Assembly (NCBI GenBank): GCA_000697475.1
Contig: JNEU01000881.1
Coordinates: 186,001 to 250,000, forward strand
Direction of reading: 5' to 3'
DNA from: Lichtheimia corymbifera B2541
Taxonomy: Eukaryota; Mucoromycota; Mucoromycetes; Mucorales; Lichtheimiaceae
Length of the DNA stretch: 64,000 nt
Positions 9,094-20,633 of the stretch are shown here, in pieces. The notes under the pieces were generated by a model. It saw only the letters and a program-made list of their open reading frames with translations. It did no database searches and was not told where the DNA came from. Each line of letters starts with the position of its first letter. The first letter of the stretch is position 1. Both the position numbers and the translations under genes were made by a program.

Positions 9094-9809
9094 CTATACA
9101 TCAACAGATATCCGCATAAGCACGCCCACCATGAGAATGACCATGAACCCAGCCGTTGTCCTCACACTGAACAATACGTCGTCTTCGTCCGTGGAATGGT
9201 TACGCATCTCTTCAACCAGTATTTCTAATCACCAAGTGTTATACTCTTGCAGTGTGGTCATTGCTTGTTAAACGTACCATACTCGGTGTCTGGGGACAAT
9301 GGCGTAAACTCATTCGAACCATAGCTGCGGTTGTTGTTGGAAGGCAAACGCACCAAAAGTGAGAGGGATGGGGGGAGGTTCATGACGAGTACCCAATCAG
9401 TGTCTATGCATGACTTTTGGACTATGGCCACTTACCCATTGGCGAGTGAATCGGTAGCTTCAGAGATACCAGTCATAGTGCGAGATAAAAGGGAAAGGGA
9501 CAAAGAAATGATGATGAGCTCTCCAAACGGGAATTGAAAAGAATCATGCAGACCAAGCTGAGTAAGTGTCACCGTTATCCATGGTGCCCAATAAGATCCA
9601 CCCGAGTCGCTTGTACACGCATCCACCAAACCATGTCATATCCGCATAGGCCCACAATAAAAAGTGATCCGTTACTGGGGAGAACCGACTACGGTACATA
9701 AAATCAGGAATCAGTCGTCCAGCAGTCTCAAGCTTCAAACCGGTTTCTTCTTGCTTACTTGAAAGCTATTGCATCGAGACAAATTCCTGTAGTCATCAGC
9801 AATGTTCAT
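9094..9809 (-). CDS. Small multi-exon membrane protein, family not recognised
   Basis: A coding-like stretch upstream of the WD40 gene on the same strand. Supported pieces are a hydrophobic segment (ELIIISLSLSLLSRTM) followed by TGISEATDSLAN and a consensus donor at about 9437, then a short polar exon (RLPSNNNRSYGSNEFTPLSP), then a last exon with EEMRNHSTDEDDVLFS and a C-terminal membrane anchor (TAGFMVILMVGVLM) ending at the TAG at 9096-9094. The 5' exons are uncertain. An ATG at 9809 gives MNIADDYRNLSRCNSF, but the join to the hydrophobic exon needs a non-consensus donor. A C-terminally anchored protein is the best description. I do not assign a function. Confidence 0.4.
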
Positions 9810-10056
9810 TAAAAGCGAGTACTCTTAATTAATTCCCAAGATCAATCATATCATAACTATTCTTTGTTCAATAGCAACAAGCGAAAGTTTTATATTGCAT
9901 GATAATAAGGAGGGATTCATGAACACTGCATCTATTCTACTATAAGTCATTGGAAGATCCTTCAGTATTGGGATGTGCAACCATAGTAGTAGTGGTAGTG
10001 GTGGCCTTGTATGTATGAAATGATCAAAGACCGCATCGAGATCCGCTGCTCGTTTT

Positions 10057-11155
10057 ATGTTTTCCTATCAATTTCTGCTGAGAACGACACGTCGTCGTGC
10101 CTTTTTCCCAACCAACGCCATTCGTACCTTACATAATGCATCACTTGAAGCGTGGCGATCAACAGCAATGGAAACGGAGACGCGTGCTAGTGACGTGATT
10201 ACGAGTTCACCATTGAATTTGCTGGCGAATACACTTGATGAGCCGAGTGTGCCATTCAAGCATGCGATCCTCCCTGCAGCAGGCACGGTGGTTCCAGCGA
10301 CTTACCATCATATCTATTTCCCTCCGAGAACCGTTGAAAGTGAATTAGCAGCTGATGGTTTCGAGAACGATTTCCATCCTCCTGAACCCTTTGTGGAACG
10401 CATGTGGGCTGGTGCTCGTTTAGAATTTAATCCTGTGAATCCATTGCGCGTGGGTGACGAGGCGACCATGGTGACGACGGTGAATCGAATCGAGACAAAG
10501 CAAGGGGGTCGTCTAGGTGATTCTGTACTCGTGTGGCTGGACAAGGATATCCACAATGCTCAAGGCTGGGCTGTGCATGAACAACGCTGTTTGGTGTATG
10601 CAACTAATAATCATCATGCATCGCCACGCATGATCAAAGGTAATATGACGTAGATGGATGGGAGGAGATACGGGTAACTCATACACTTTTACATAGCACG
10701 TAAACCACCATCCTTTTCAAAGACGATATGCCCATCCCCGATCTTATTATTCAGATACTCAGCACTGACATTCAATGCCCATCGCATCCATTACGACCAT
10801 CCCTATGCTACTCAACGTGAACATCATCCTGGTAAGTATATGACTCTCTCCACAATATTCGTAGCTCAATTTTAATATGCAAGATCGATTGGTGCACGGA
10901 CCACTCTCGGGTACATTGCTAATGACGCTCTTACGAACCCATGTGTCTGAAAAACATGGCCACCTTGATGAGACACGCATTCTATCGTTTGACTACCGAT
11001 GTCTAATGCCCCTCTATGTGGACAAGCCCCTTACGCTATGTGGACGACAAGTATCGGATACGGATGATAATCAGATGCTGTTCGATTTATGGATCGTCGA
11101 TCATGATAATAATCTAGCTGTTAAAGGAAATGCCGTGATCTCAAATAAAGTATAA
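10057..11155 (+). CDS. HTD2: Mitochondrial 3-hydroxyacyl-thioester dehydratase (Htd2, hot-dog fold)
   Basis: Three exons: 10057 to about 10639, about 10697-10831, and about 10885-11155. The N terminus (FLLRTTRRRAFFPTNAIRTL) is basic and hydroxylated, like a mitochondrial presequence. The second exon carries the MaoC/hot-dog catalytic segment RYSALTFNAHRIHYD with the histidines expected for hydration of an enoyl thioester. The third has HGPLSGTLLMTLL and FDYRCLMPLYVD. Yeast Htd2 performs the dehydration step of mitochondrial type II fatty-acid synthesis, which feeds lipoic acid production. The split N-hot-dog/C-hot-dog layout and the length (about 330 residues) agree. Splice phases join cleanly at both introns. 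Confidence 0.85.
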
Positions 11156-11285
11156 AGCTTGATTGGATTATGAAAGATGGTTTTATTACAGCAATGTGTG
11201 TGTGTGTGTGGCGTATGCAAAAGGAAGGGGGGATGCGTATACATGGATTGTTGTATTAGAGCAAAACGTAGGATATGGTACACGA

Positions 11286-13184
11286 TCAATGACTTGTAGA
11301 CAGGTTACTCATCAAATCCATCATGGCATCTAAAGGAACAGAGATTGATTGTCAATAAAAGAACAATGGGAGGAGAAATAAAACATTACCAAGACTAGCC
11401 GAGTGGATAGGATTTCGTAACTCTGGTGGAGAGCGTAGCGACTCATACAATGGATGTGATGGCGATGAAAGAGAGTGTTCTTGCTGTTGTTGTGGAGGTG
11501 AAGTAGATCGTTGTCTGCCATCTTGTGGTCCAGCACCCATAGGTTGTAATGATGGCATTGGTTCTGAAAGGTCGTCTGTCCAAAGATACTGCTCAATTGG
11601 AGAATCCTTTGTACACTGCAACATATCTTTTGGCTCAAGATCCACTTCAGGTAATCCTTTAAGTCGTCTCCATTTGTTGGTCTTGTTGTAATCATAATTG
11701 GTAGCCAGGTACCTGAGTCACAAACATGTTAACGATGAAAAAATAAAGGAGATAAAAGACAAAACATACCAGAACTCTGCAAAAAAGTCACCAGGCAACT
11801 CCCAACTCTCTGACATGGTTGGATCTCCACCATGGTAAACCGCACCATTGAGTAGCATAGAGAAACATCGGTCATAATCCATCAAGTCACGAAAGATAAT
11901 CATTCTATCGCGCATATGGGGTGTGGGTATCAAATCAATGCGTGGATCGTGGGGGATAGCAAGTTGTAGCAAGGTTGGTTGTAGTCGTACACTGGACTTG
12001 CCAAGACGTGATAAGGTGGATTGTACACGCAATTGTAATCGAATCTGTTGAATGGCACTTAAACTTGATGGTGCTGTTGTTGGATCGGAAGGTTCAGCCT
12101 TAATGGTCGTCGTCTCAGCAGCAGCCGGTTCGCTTATCGAATCCATATCAAATTGTATATCATGCGTGGTCGATGCATGAGAAGTCGAAGCACCATCGTC
12201 ATGTAACATTGAAAATGTACCCGTCATACTGCTATCTGGAGCGATACTGCTGCCTGTTTCTGAAGAGGGTGGTTGTGGTGATAATGGATCAGGATTGTTG
12301 TTGTTGTTGTTGTTGTTGCTAGTGGTAGTGGTGGAGCCTTCATTCTCTTCTTCCGTCTTTGCCATATTAGCGAATTGTGATGCCATCATCGGTTTAAGAT
12401 CAATGTTGTTACGTGTATATGCATTGACGTAGGCTTCGATAGCATGAGGTGATGTCTTGGCCATATCATTGAGAGCTTCTTCAGTCAAATAAGGTGAATG
12501 GGTCGGGATTTGGATGCTGTGGTGCAAGCACACAAATTGGAGTGTCAAGACGACGCCTTTAAGATACCAATTCTCAGCCTTATATCCATCCAACTTGGTC
12601 TTGATCGAATTAAGCTCTTTGGTTGCATGATTCCTCTGTTCCCGTAATGATCGAATGGTGTTTTCCAAATCGCGTAAATGTCGCTCCTTACGTTCACGAA
12701 AAGCTCGCTGAGCTGCGCGATTTTGAGCCTTACGCACTGCTGGTGATGCTGGATTAGGCTTGCGACCAGGCTTTTTACGTATCTTGACAGGTTGACCATT
12801 GATATCCACAGTACCCGGTGCTCCTGCCATCATTGTAGATGCTTGTTGTGGAAGAGTTCCCGGTGGTGGGTTTACAGTCAACAAGCCTGGATGTGGTTGC
12901 TGCTGTTGCTGTTGGTGCTGCTGCTGCTGAAAGGGAATAGGGACAATATGCTGTGGAAGACCCTCGTGAATCGACATTGATGATGAGGCAGGAGAAGCCA
13001 TAGAGAATGCCGCAGCTGGAGAATGGGGTTGATGGTGGTGAAGTTGTTGCATTATAGGCATGTGTTGTTGTGGATATGAGTTTGGAGTCAATGCAGGTTG
13101 TGAATACTGCTGTTGCTGCGAGGAATCAAGCTCCCACGGTAGATCCTGCTGTTGTAAAAAGAAGGGATCGACATTGGGATTCAT
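11286..13184 (-). CDS. bZIP transcription factor (Pap1/Yap-type) with DUF3425 domain, paralogue 1
   Basis: The N-terminal third is low-complexity and rich in Q, H and P, with runs of glutamine. It is followed by RKKPGRKPNPASPAVRKAQN, an AT-hook-like basic patch, then the bZIP basic region NRAAQRAFRERK in the N-x2-A-Q-x2-F-R form of fungal Pap1/Yap1 proteins, and a leucine-zipper coiled coil. The C-terminal DUF3425 part shows IPHDPRIDLIPTPHMRDRMI and GGDPTMSESWELPGDFFAEF. An intron after that leads to a second exon near 11385-11707 and a short last exon ending at the TGA at 11288-11286. Pap1-type factors control stress responses; the targets here are unknown. It is head-to-head with a paralogue at 14353. 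Confidence 0.85.
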
Positions 13185-14352
13185 TGCGTGAAGCGAGAGA
13201 CAAGCGAGTTGAGTGTGTGAGAGTATAATCGAAGGCGGGAGAACTTAAACAGCAAAAGATGACATTTGGCCCTCTGTTTTGCTCCCTCGGATAAAAATCC
13301 CATTCAATGCTTCTCTCTCTCTTTTCCTTTATCCCTCTTTTCTTTCTCATGTTGATATTCTCACTTTGCCCCATATTCCATATAATGACATGTACATTAT
13401 GATTACTTTTTAATGTCTGTATCTATTGGTGGACTCCATAGCTACATTTCAAAATGCGGAGTATAAGCTCATTTGTGATACAACAACAAGGCGATCTGCA
13501 TCCTCAAAAGTGTGTGGTGCGTCTGTATTAAACCCAGCAGTAATATTCCATGTGATAAGGGAACTCCCATTAAACATAGTTCAATGCAGCGTCCCAGTCG
13601 TCCAGTCACACCTAAATGTCAAGCATTCTTTATGTTGCACGAATGGCAGTGAGAGCAAATGCTACTTGTTGTTATTGATTGTAGTTACACTACTTCTATG
13701 CTTCTCTCCTACTTCTTGCACATGACTATGGTTCCCGTCACACACATGGGCAAAAAAGAAAGAGAAAGAGCTGTCATCAGGGGATCCAAGGCTAATGAGA
13801 AGGGGAAAATGATACCTCTCCTTAATTTACGTTTTTTTTCCCACCCCAAAAATACAGGTGATTGCCGCTAAGATGGTGTTTATAGCTGCTGCTGTACTTG
13901 AAACAGACAACCCGATTAGATTGGTTTCACCGTGAAGAGAGAAAGAATACAATACCCACTATGGGAGGATTGCACAAGTGGTAAAAGGAGTGTACAGCTT
14001 TTTGTGTGTGTGTGTGTGCGTCATTTAGCCACATGCGCCTTGTATCTTGTTTGCCAATGATTACAAGAAAACAGCAGCAATCCATGTGGCAATAGATTAT
14101 CCTCCTCATCGTTGTTGCTGGGTCCTCCTTTTGGTATGCAGAACCTTTACTGCAACAACAACTACTACTACTGCTACTACCACTATTCACACCCCAACCC
14201 CCAAAAACAACCGGTGGGAGCCGGTGCAGCTGTGTTATGCCTATATTTGCCCTTCCATTCTTTCTTATTCTCCCCTTCTCTCTCTCTCTCTCACTCTCTC
14301 TCTCTCTCTTTCTCTTTTTCTTTTTTACTTTTTCCTGTTTCTTTATATCCAC
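13185..14352. promoter_or_regulatory. Divergent intergenic region between the two bZIP genes
   Basis: About 1.17 kb shared upstream region of the head-to-head bZIP paralogues. It contains a TG run (about 14001-14020), an ACTACT-type trinucleotide run (14157-14183) and a CT-rich tract (14275-14335) directly before the ATG at 14353. I see no separate gene. Pyrimidine tracts before start codons are common in fungal promoters. Confidence 0.55.
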
Positions 14353-16289
14353 ATGACTGAGATTGCTTTTGAGCATTTTGATCCAGCGATAGAGCTTTGC
14401 AGCGTGGATGCAAATGGTCGTCTTGTTCGCCCACGTAAAAAACCTGGTCGTAAACCAAATCCACCTTCACCAGCACAACGCAAAGCTCAAAATCGAGCAG
14501 CACAACGAGCTTTTCGAGAACGTAAACGGCGAGAAATGAAAGATGCTGAATTCAAAGTACAGCGTGCTCTGTGCGCTCGGGATGAAGCTGTACGTGAAGC
14601 CAAAAAGTTGCGGAGACGAGTCAAGCAACTCGAGTTTGAAAACAACTTTCTCAGGGGTCACGTCTTGTCACTCAAAATGGCATGTTATGCTAACCGCGTG
14701 GATGTTGATAATTATGTGCATCGAGGTACACGCGATTATCTTGGCAACGAAAAGATGCAGAAATCAGCTGCGCGCGGTATTCCTGCCAACCTTGAATTCT
14801 TTCTCGATCACGATTATCACGTTATTTATCTACAAGATGATTATATCCCTCCTTCGATCGACAATAATTCATCCACCACTCATTCTCCAGAACCATCCTC
14901 TATTGGAAGTGCGTCATCACCATCATCCATCAACACAACTTCAGCATCATCAAGCTGCGCTTTCAACCCTTTTGAAGCACTTTTACTTGAACCAAAACTT
15001 TTAGCACGAGGACAACATGCAATGCCTGGGAGCTTTGATGATTTGAACGACCCTACAATGATGGAACCATTACCACCACTTGATCTCACACAAACTGTAT
15101 CTGTACTTGCTCCACAACTCCATCAACTTCAACAAGCCTATAACGGTCAACTCGTTGATCCAAGCATCATTCAGGGTCTGGTTCACACTCAGATGGTCTC
15201 TGGATTAATGGACCAAATTACAAAGCCCGATTTCACAATCGATCAAATCCCTCCAGAATTAGCTGCTCTAATTCCTTCAGAGTGGCGATCATCCCTTCAT
15301 GACTACAATGCTCGTACACCATCTCTCCATACACAAACCAACAGCAAACCACCAAGCGAAGAGATTGCTGAAATATGGGATCAACTTTTAAACCAACAAC
15401 CTCTTCCACCCACTAAAAAGAGCCGTTGCACCATTGGACCTAATGGGGAACGCACCTATCCACCCATGACGCCCATCGAATTTGTGGAGGAGTTACGTCT
15501 CATTCCACGTAAAGACAAAAAGTTTCTTACGATGTTTGAACCAAGTAAGTTGTTCATATTGCATTATCACCATCGCTTTTCATTGACCATGACATAGCTG
15601 AATTACAGCGCAAGGTGCCTCATGATCTTCGTATTGATGTGATTCCAGGCGCCGATATGCGTGATCAAATGATTCTATTCCAGGACTTTTATGATGCCAA
15701 TGAGCTGTTTAGCTTTTTGCTTGACTCGGCCATGTTTATGGGTGGCTCCATTGGTAACCAAGACCACTGGTTTGTGCCTCCAAGCTTTTTACGCAAATAT
15801 TGGTTCCTGTGTCCTAGCAAAATCCCTGATCGGGTAGATAATTGTGTTGAAATTGTCTTTTATCTCGGCGAACGAATGCGTGAGATGATGATGACACGAC
15901 AGCAATTGTATATGGAACGTGAGCGCTATCCCAATTACTTTCCATCCATCACACCTCCTTCCAACAAGGCTAATATCGAGGAGATTCAGAACCAGGATTC
16001 ACCCAACAACGACATGCTTATTGATCCACCACCACCACCTCTATCAGCAGCATCACCCGATGGAGATAACCAGTATCAGGATGAGACTGACGAAGACACT
16101 GGGGATACTGAGACTGACTCCAACAGTGACACAAGGTCTATTCCTGTCACTGACGATATGCCTTTAGGTATTTACAAGCCTTCTTTGTTCTTATTCAACG
16201 TTGCTCACTTTTTTTTTCGCTTTTTAGCTAATGCTCTCAACATAATGGAGACCATGCCAAGGTTCACATCCATTGGTACTTTACGATGA
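14353..16289 (+). CDS. bZIP transcription factor with DUF3425 domain, paralogue 2
   Basis: The start at 14353 (MTEIAFEHFD) follows a CT-rich leader. The protein has the same core as the divergent neighbour: RKKPGRKPNPPSPAQRKAQN, then NRAAQRAFRERKRREMKDAE, a zipper coiled coil and a serine-rich linker. An intron at about 15545-15597 separates it from the DUF3425 exon (PHDLRIDVIPGADMRDQMIL). The C terminus is acidic and threonine/serine-rich, and a last intron precedes the short exon ending FTSIGTLR at 16289. It lacks the N-terminal glutamine-rich region of paralogue 1. The shared core and opposite orientation indicate an old inverted duplication followed by divergence. Target genes are unknown. 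Confidence 0.85.
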
Positions 16290-16597
16290 TTGATACAATC
16301 AAACAAACACTTTATCCTTTCCCTCATCTTGTTTAAATATTCGTAACATCTTTTGCTATAGCACCCACACCCACACTAATGTAATCGCTATTTTTTTTTG
16401 TATAATACCATTTCCTGACCACACGTATCATTCATCCCTTTGGTTAATCCTTTCTCCTCCAATGCGCTTTATGTAGATAATCAAATTTCTTTTTACGATT
16501 AAAGGGGGGGTGGATATTCGCCTCGTGGTTATATTTCCTTCCTGATGTCCATATGCTAGCTGTATGACATGAAGAGAAAGGGGGGAGGGTGTGGGGA
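16290..16597. other. Convergent 3' gap
   Basis: About 300 AT-rich bases between the bZIP paralogue 2 stop and the 3' end of the zinc-finger gene. No gene or notable repeat. Confidence 0.5.
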
Positions 16598-17830
16598 TCA
16601 AAGTCCTTCATCGTCGGCATCAGGTTGACTGTTGTAAAGATCCACACACAAGGAAAATGAGGGAGCGAGTCGTGGTGTCATGGGTGATGATCCACTACTG
16701 GTAGACGATGCATCCTCGACCATGTGATGATGCTGTCTCAAAATATTACTACTGGAACTGCTGCAGAAACGAGGAGCATGGCTATGCTGTTGCTGTTGTT
16801 GTTGCTGAATGGGATTTTGGACCATGGTTGCATAGATACTGGGGAGTCTTTGTTGTTCCATAGTCGATTCAATCCCTTGATGTTGTGGTGGTGGTGGATC
16901 AAACTTTAAAACGTTGGTATCACGATCAAAGGCTTCCTTGTTGTTGTCATCGTTTCCTCCCAAGGGGGTAGTGCACGCTTGTTGTTGTTGTCGGCTAGCA
17001 ACGATGAGTCGAAGTGGACGTGGTTCGCCATGTTTTAGCAGGTAACGATAACATGCAACGCAAAGTTTACGCCTGGATGCTGGTTTGGTATTGCAGTTAC
17101 GGCAAATTGGTTTAGCTTTAGGGGGACGTGGTGACTCAAGAAGCGAAATCATGGTCGTGTATGACAATGGCGGCGTTGATTGTTGAGATGTTTCATCAAA
17201 GGCATAGTTGGCCACTTCCACGGCATTGCATAGCTTGCTTTGATCAAAATCATGCAGATTGAAGCGAAACAACTTGTTGATGACATGATTGAGCCGATAA
17301 ATGTGATCTTCCTTGGCCAAACTTTCACACTCTAAGAACCGTACATCGGTGCGTCCAGGCGTAGTCGAGTGTCGTGTGTATTGAAACAAGTGCAATAACC
17401 AAGTTGGAAACATGATGAACTGCGGTGAAATAAATGACATGCTCTTATCCTTGCTCGCTCTGAAAAAGACAACAAGTAGTCGCATGTCATGGTATAGCTC
17501 CGAAGAACAGAGTGGACGTGAAGCCTTGCCAACACCAATATGACAACGAAATGAGCCATTCATATGTCGTCCAATGACCTTGATATGGATTGGAGTGCCG
17601 ATCACGAAGCGATTGTGGTTCGCAGTAGAAGTGGTGGTCGGGATGGCGATGGGTTCCAGTATTGCATCTGTCAAACGGCTATGTTGTGTTGGTTTGAGAT
17701 AAAAGCCAGCATCCAAAAGACACTTTGTCCAACGAGTCATCAACTCATCGTCGCGAATATACGTCGGCGGTGACTGCTGTAGGTTATCCTGCTGCTTCTC
17801 TTCAGGCGCAAGTAAACTAGCAATATCCAT
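16598..17830 (-). CDS. Zinc-finger regulator with a short Cx2Cx10Cx2C finger
   Basis: A single long exon of about 410 residues from the ATG at 17830 (MDIASLLAPEEK), chosen over an upstream in-frame ATG that adds a hydrophobic leader unlikely in a nuclear protein. The N-terminal half is an unrecognised globular region (MTRWTKCLLDAGFYLK; NGSFRCHIGVGK). The middle holds CRNCNTKPASRRKLCVACYR followed by YLLKHGEPRP. This is a four-cysteine finger whose tail resembles GATA-type fingers, but its loop has only 10 residues against about 17-20 in GATA. The C-terminal third is low complexity (Q, H, S, P). A DNA-binding or regulatory role is inferred from the finger and composition. Confidence 0.65.
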   Translation of the reverse strand: MDIASLLAPEEKQQDNLQQSPPTYIRDDELMTRWTKCLLDAGFYLKPTQHSRLTDAILEPIAIPTTTSTANHNRFVIGTPIHIKVIGRHMNGSFRCHIGVGKASRPLCSSELYHDMRLLVVFFRASKDKSMSFISPQFIMFPTWLLHLFQYTRHSTTPGRTDVRFLECESLAKEDHIYRLNHVINKLFRFNLHDFDQSKLCNAVEVANYAFDETSQQSTPPLSYTTMISLLESPRPPKAKPICRNCNTKPASRRKLCVACYRYLLKHGEPRPLRLIVASRQQQQACTTPLGGNDDNNKEAFDRDTNVLKFDPPPPQHQGIESTMEQQRLPSIYATMVQNPIQQQQQQQHSHAPRFCSSSSSNILRQHHHMVEDASSTSSGSSPMTPRLAPSFSLCVDLYNSQPDADDEGL

Positions 17831-18372
17831 CAAAGAAAAGCAAGAATAAAAAAAAAGACGTGTGCCGAGCCAGGGGCACATGTCGGTTATTATCATTACC
17901 ACGGCAATTGAGTAATCTTACATGCCGTATCGCGATCCTTTTAAAAATCAATTTAGGTTGACTATGATTCCCAGCCCATGATGATGATGATGAATATAGA
18001 TGTTCGCATTTAATCCTTTTTGAAGCGTCGCTCAAATAAGATGGTATCTTTAAGGAACGCTTATACAACAACGTGGCATAGTCTTCTTGGCAACTAAATA
18101 AAGAATTGAGGTGCTTTTCTTCTCCTTATGAAAGTCTTCCACTCCTTTACTATAGAATCATCCGCGGCACGTACATACATACATCCTCATTTTTAGTCTT
18201 ACATTCAAGGTACACCCTATAACTAAATTGATGCTTCTTTTGTTGACTTTACGTTGGTCGTACATAGCGTAACAAATAATAACACACAGAACCATAGGAT
18301 GTTTGAATGAGAAGAGTGTTGTTTATTCAATAAATACGTATGTATGCATGTGCCCAGCAAGCATGCTACATA
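17831..18372. other. Intergenic between the zinc-finger and P450 genes
   Basis: About 540 bases holding the zinc-finger promoter and the P450 3' end. There is a short GATGAT run near 17980. No gene seen. Confidence 0.5.
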
Positions 18373-20056
18373 TCATTTACGTTTTTCAAAATGCACCCAA
18401 ACACCATTACGAGGCTTGGTAGTGAGCACAATCTTGGTATCAATGATATTACCCGGTTTGAGAGACATGGTAAATTGGTTAACTGTGCAAGCAATAACGG
18501 TACGTAGCTCAAGGATAGCCAAATTCTTGCCAAGACATGAATGGGGACCAAGAGTAAATGAAAGGTCTGGGAACTCGTGCTGCTTGTCATCCGGATGATC
18601 ATCATTACGGATCCATCGAAAAGGGTTAAATTCATGTGGATTGGGAAAGACATCTTGGTTCATTTGCAAACCACGCAAATTGCACCAAATCTCAGCACCG
18701 CGGGGTACCACGACGCCATCGACGATCGTATCATGGTTGACATGCACAGGGATGAAAGCTACAGCTGGATACTTTCGCATGGTTTCACGATAGACGGCTG
18801 TCAACAAGGGGATTTGAGATAGCTTGTCGGCACTAATGCTTGCAGGATCCACAGGTGCAGGTCCTAAAACAGCATTGACTTGCTCATAGAGTTGTTCTTG
18901 GATATCAGGATGTCGGGCCAGCTCTGAAAAGCAAAAGGCAAGGGTATGTGCTGTGGTATCATATCCTGCAAATGTCAACGACAACATGTCGTTCACTAGG
19001 TCTTCATATTTCCCGTCGTATTTGCCACTTGCATAAGCACAGGCTGCCACCGATTGAAAGACACCATCTTGTTTCTTGGTACCTTCTGCCAATGCATCCT
19101 TTAAGGAATCACGGATAAAGTCCTTCAGTCGCTCACGTGAAGGTCTAAAAGCACGTTGTGCCCAATTTGTATGATTGATGCCGAAAGGCAGCCATGCTTC
19201 CACTGATTGGAATCCGAGACCAAGTTTAAGATGCTCGTTCTAAAGAATAGACAAGGTGGTGGTGAGTAATCATCTAGCCATGCTGCTTTCATGATCCATA
19301 TTCATACCTTGAGATTGGTCCTTCCACCCACCATGTCATAATTCAAATCACCACGTCCATAGAGATAACAGTTGATAGCATCCATTGTCAAATTTTGAAA
19401 GAGCTCATCCACTTCCAGGGCGGTGCTTTGGTTGGCATGTTCTTCAAAGACATCCAATAGCTCCTTGGTACGTGTTGCTACGTAAGGCAATAGGTTTGGA
19501 ACAAGTTGTCGTGACTGAAATGGAGGTAAAAGAACGTGTCTACGCCATCTCCATTCCTTTAAAGTGATACAAGTCAATCATTTTGTAAGGGATAAAGACA
19601 AAAGTATCTTACCTCTCCAATAGTATTATTGATACTCTTGCCTCCAAAGACAAGGTTCTGGATAAAGCAGATCAGGTTGCCACGCTGCACATTGGTAGGA
19701 GGATTCATATTCTTTTGCTTTGTTTGGCCTTCGACAAGCACATCCTTGATCCCTTTGAGCGTATTGACAAGCACAAGTGGTGTTCCCATAATGGACCATA
19801 CAACGCTGACAGGCGTTTGCTGTCTATCTTGGCCAACATGGATAAGGAATTCTGATAGCTCGTCTGTGGTATTGCTTGGTGGTGGTACCAATCCAAATGC
19901 GGCCAACCAGAAATTGTTGGTCTTTGCAAGCGGTGCATGAGCGAGGGGTGTCGCATAACGACGATATGTGTAGCGGACCACCAATAGCAATAAAATAGCT
20001 GTCGGTACACCGGTGAAGAGCTGGTCAGTATGAATGATGGTTGATAAAAGTCCCAT
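18373..20056 (-). CDS. Cytochrome P450 monooxygenase
   Basis: Three exons, about 20056-19612, 19611-19313 region and 19239-18373. The N-terminal membrane anchor (TAILLLLVVRYTYRRY) would hold it in the ER. P450 hallmarks are all present: the I-helix oxygen-activation motif AGYDTTAH, the K-helix ExxR (YRETMRKYP), the PERF-like region NPFRWI, and the heme-binding loop FTLGPHSCLGKNLA with its cysteine ligand. It would oxidise a small lipophilic substrate using NADPH-P450 reductase; substrate and CYP family cannot be read from sequence. There are no biosynthetic neighbours, so a stand-alone detoxification or lipid/sterol role is as likely as any. A TATA-like element lies about 50 bases upstream. 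Confidence 0.9.
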
Positions 20057-20633
20057 GGGGTATATACGATGTTGTCTTTGTCTTTATTTCTGCCATGGGT
20101 GCTTATATATGGATGCATTGTCTTGAATGTATTCATGGCCGCCTTTTGAGAGAATGGGCAAATCAGAAAGCAGCTTTCATCTCAGCCAATGGGGGCTACC
20201 GCTTTTCGTTGTACAATTCATCACCCATCCTTCAACAATGAAAGAGTGCAGTAATTCCCCTGGTGTTGTTTATAAAGCACCAAAAGGGAGATTCATTATA
20301 TGTAAAAAAGAAAGGTTGATGATAAAGATATATTCCAGGCACATTTTCAAGTCAGGCTCATTATTGGGCTTTCGGTGGGTATTATACTGCCCGGCCATTA
20401 TGCTCATTGATCCGCTTGTTGCTGTAGCCTATCATTATCTTATAGTACACGATGCCGTATCTCTCTCTTTCGTGTCATATCGTACCACTCATTCAGGGAA
20501 AAAAACGCATCAACAAACTATAGACAACAACCTGCGAATAATTTATTTGCTATACACTCGCAGCCAAGCAGCAAGCAAATTCTTCGCTTCTTTTTCCCTT
20601 CAACGGCTCCACCAAAGCCCTCCACAAATTCCC
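20057..20633. promoter_or_regulatory. Divergent promoter region, P450 and RING genes
   Basis: Shared 577-base upstream region. On the minus strand a TATATAAG-type box at about 20102-20110 sits about 50 bases before the P450 start. A CCAAT occurs near 20186. No gene seen. Confidence 0.5.

Noticed and set aside
14275..14335. CT tract as part of an extended bZIP protein
   Set aside because: The longer frame translates simple repeats; the bZIP protein more plausibly begins at the ATG at 14353 after a pyrimidine-rich leader.
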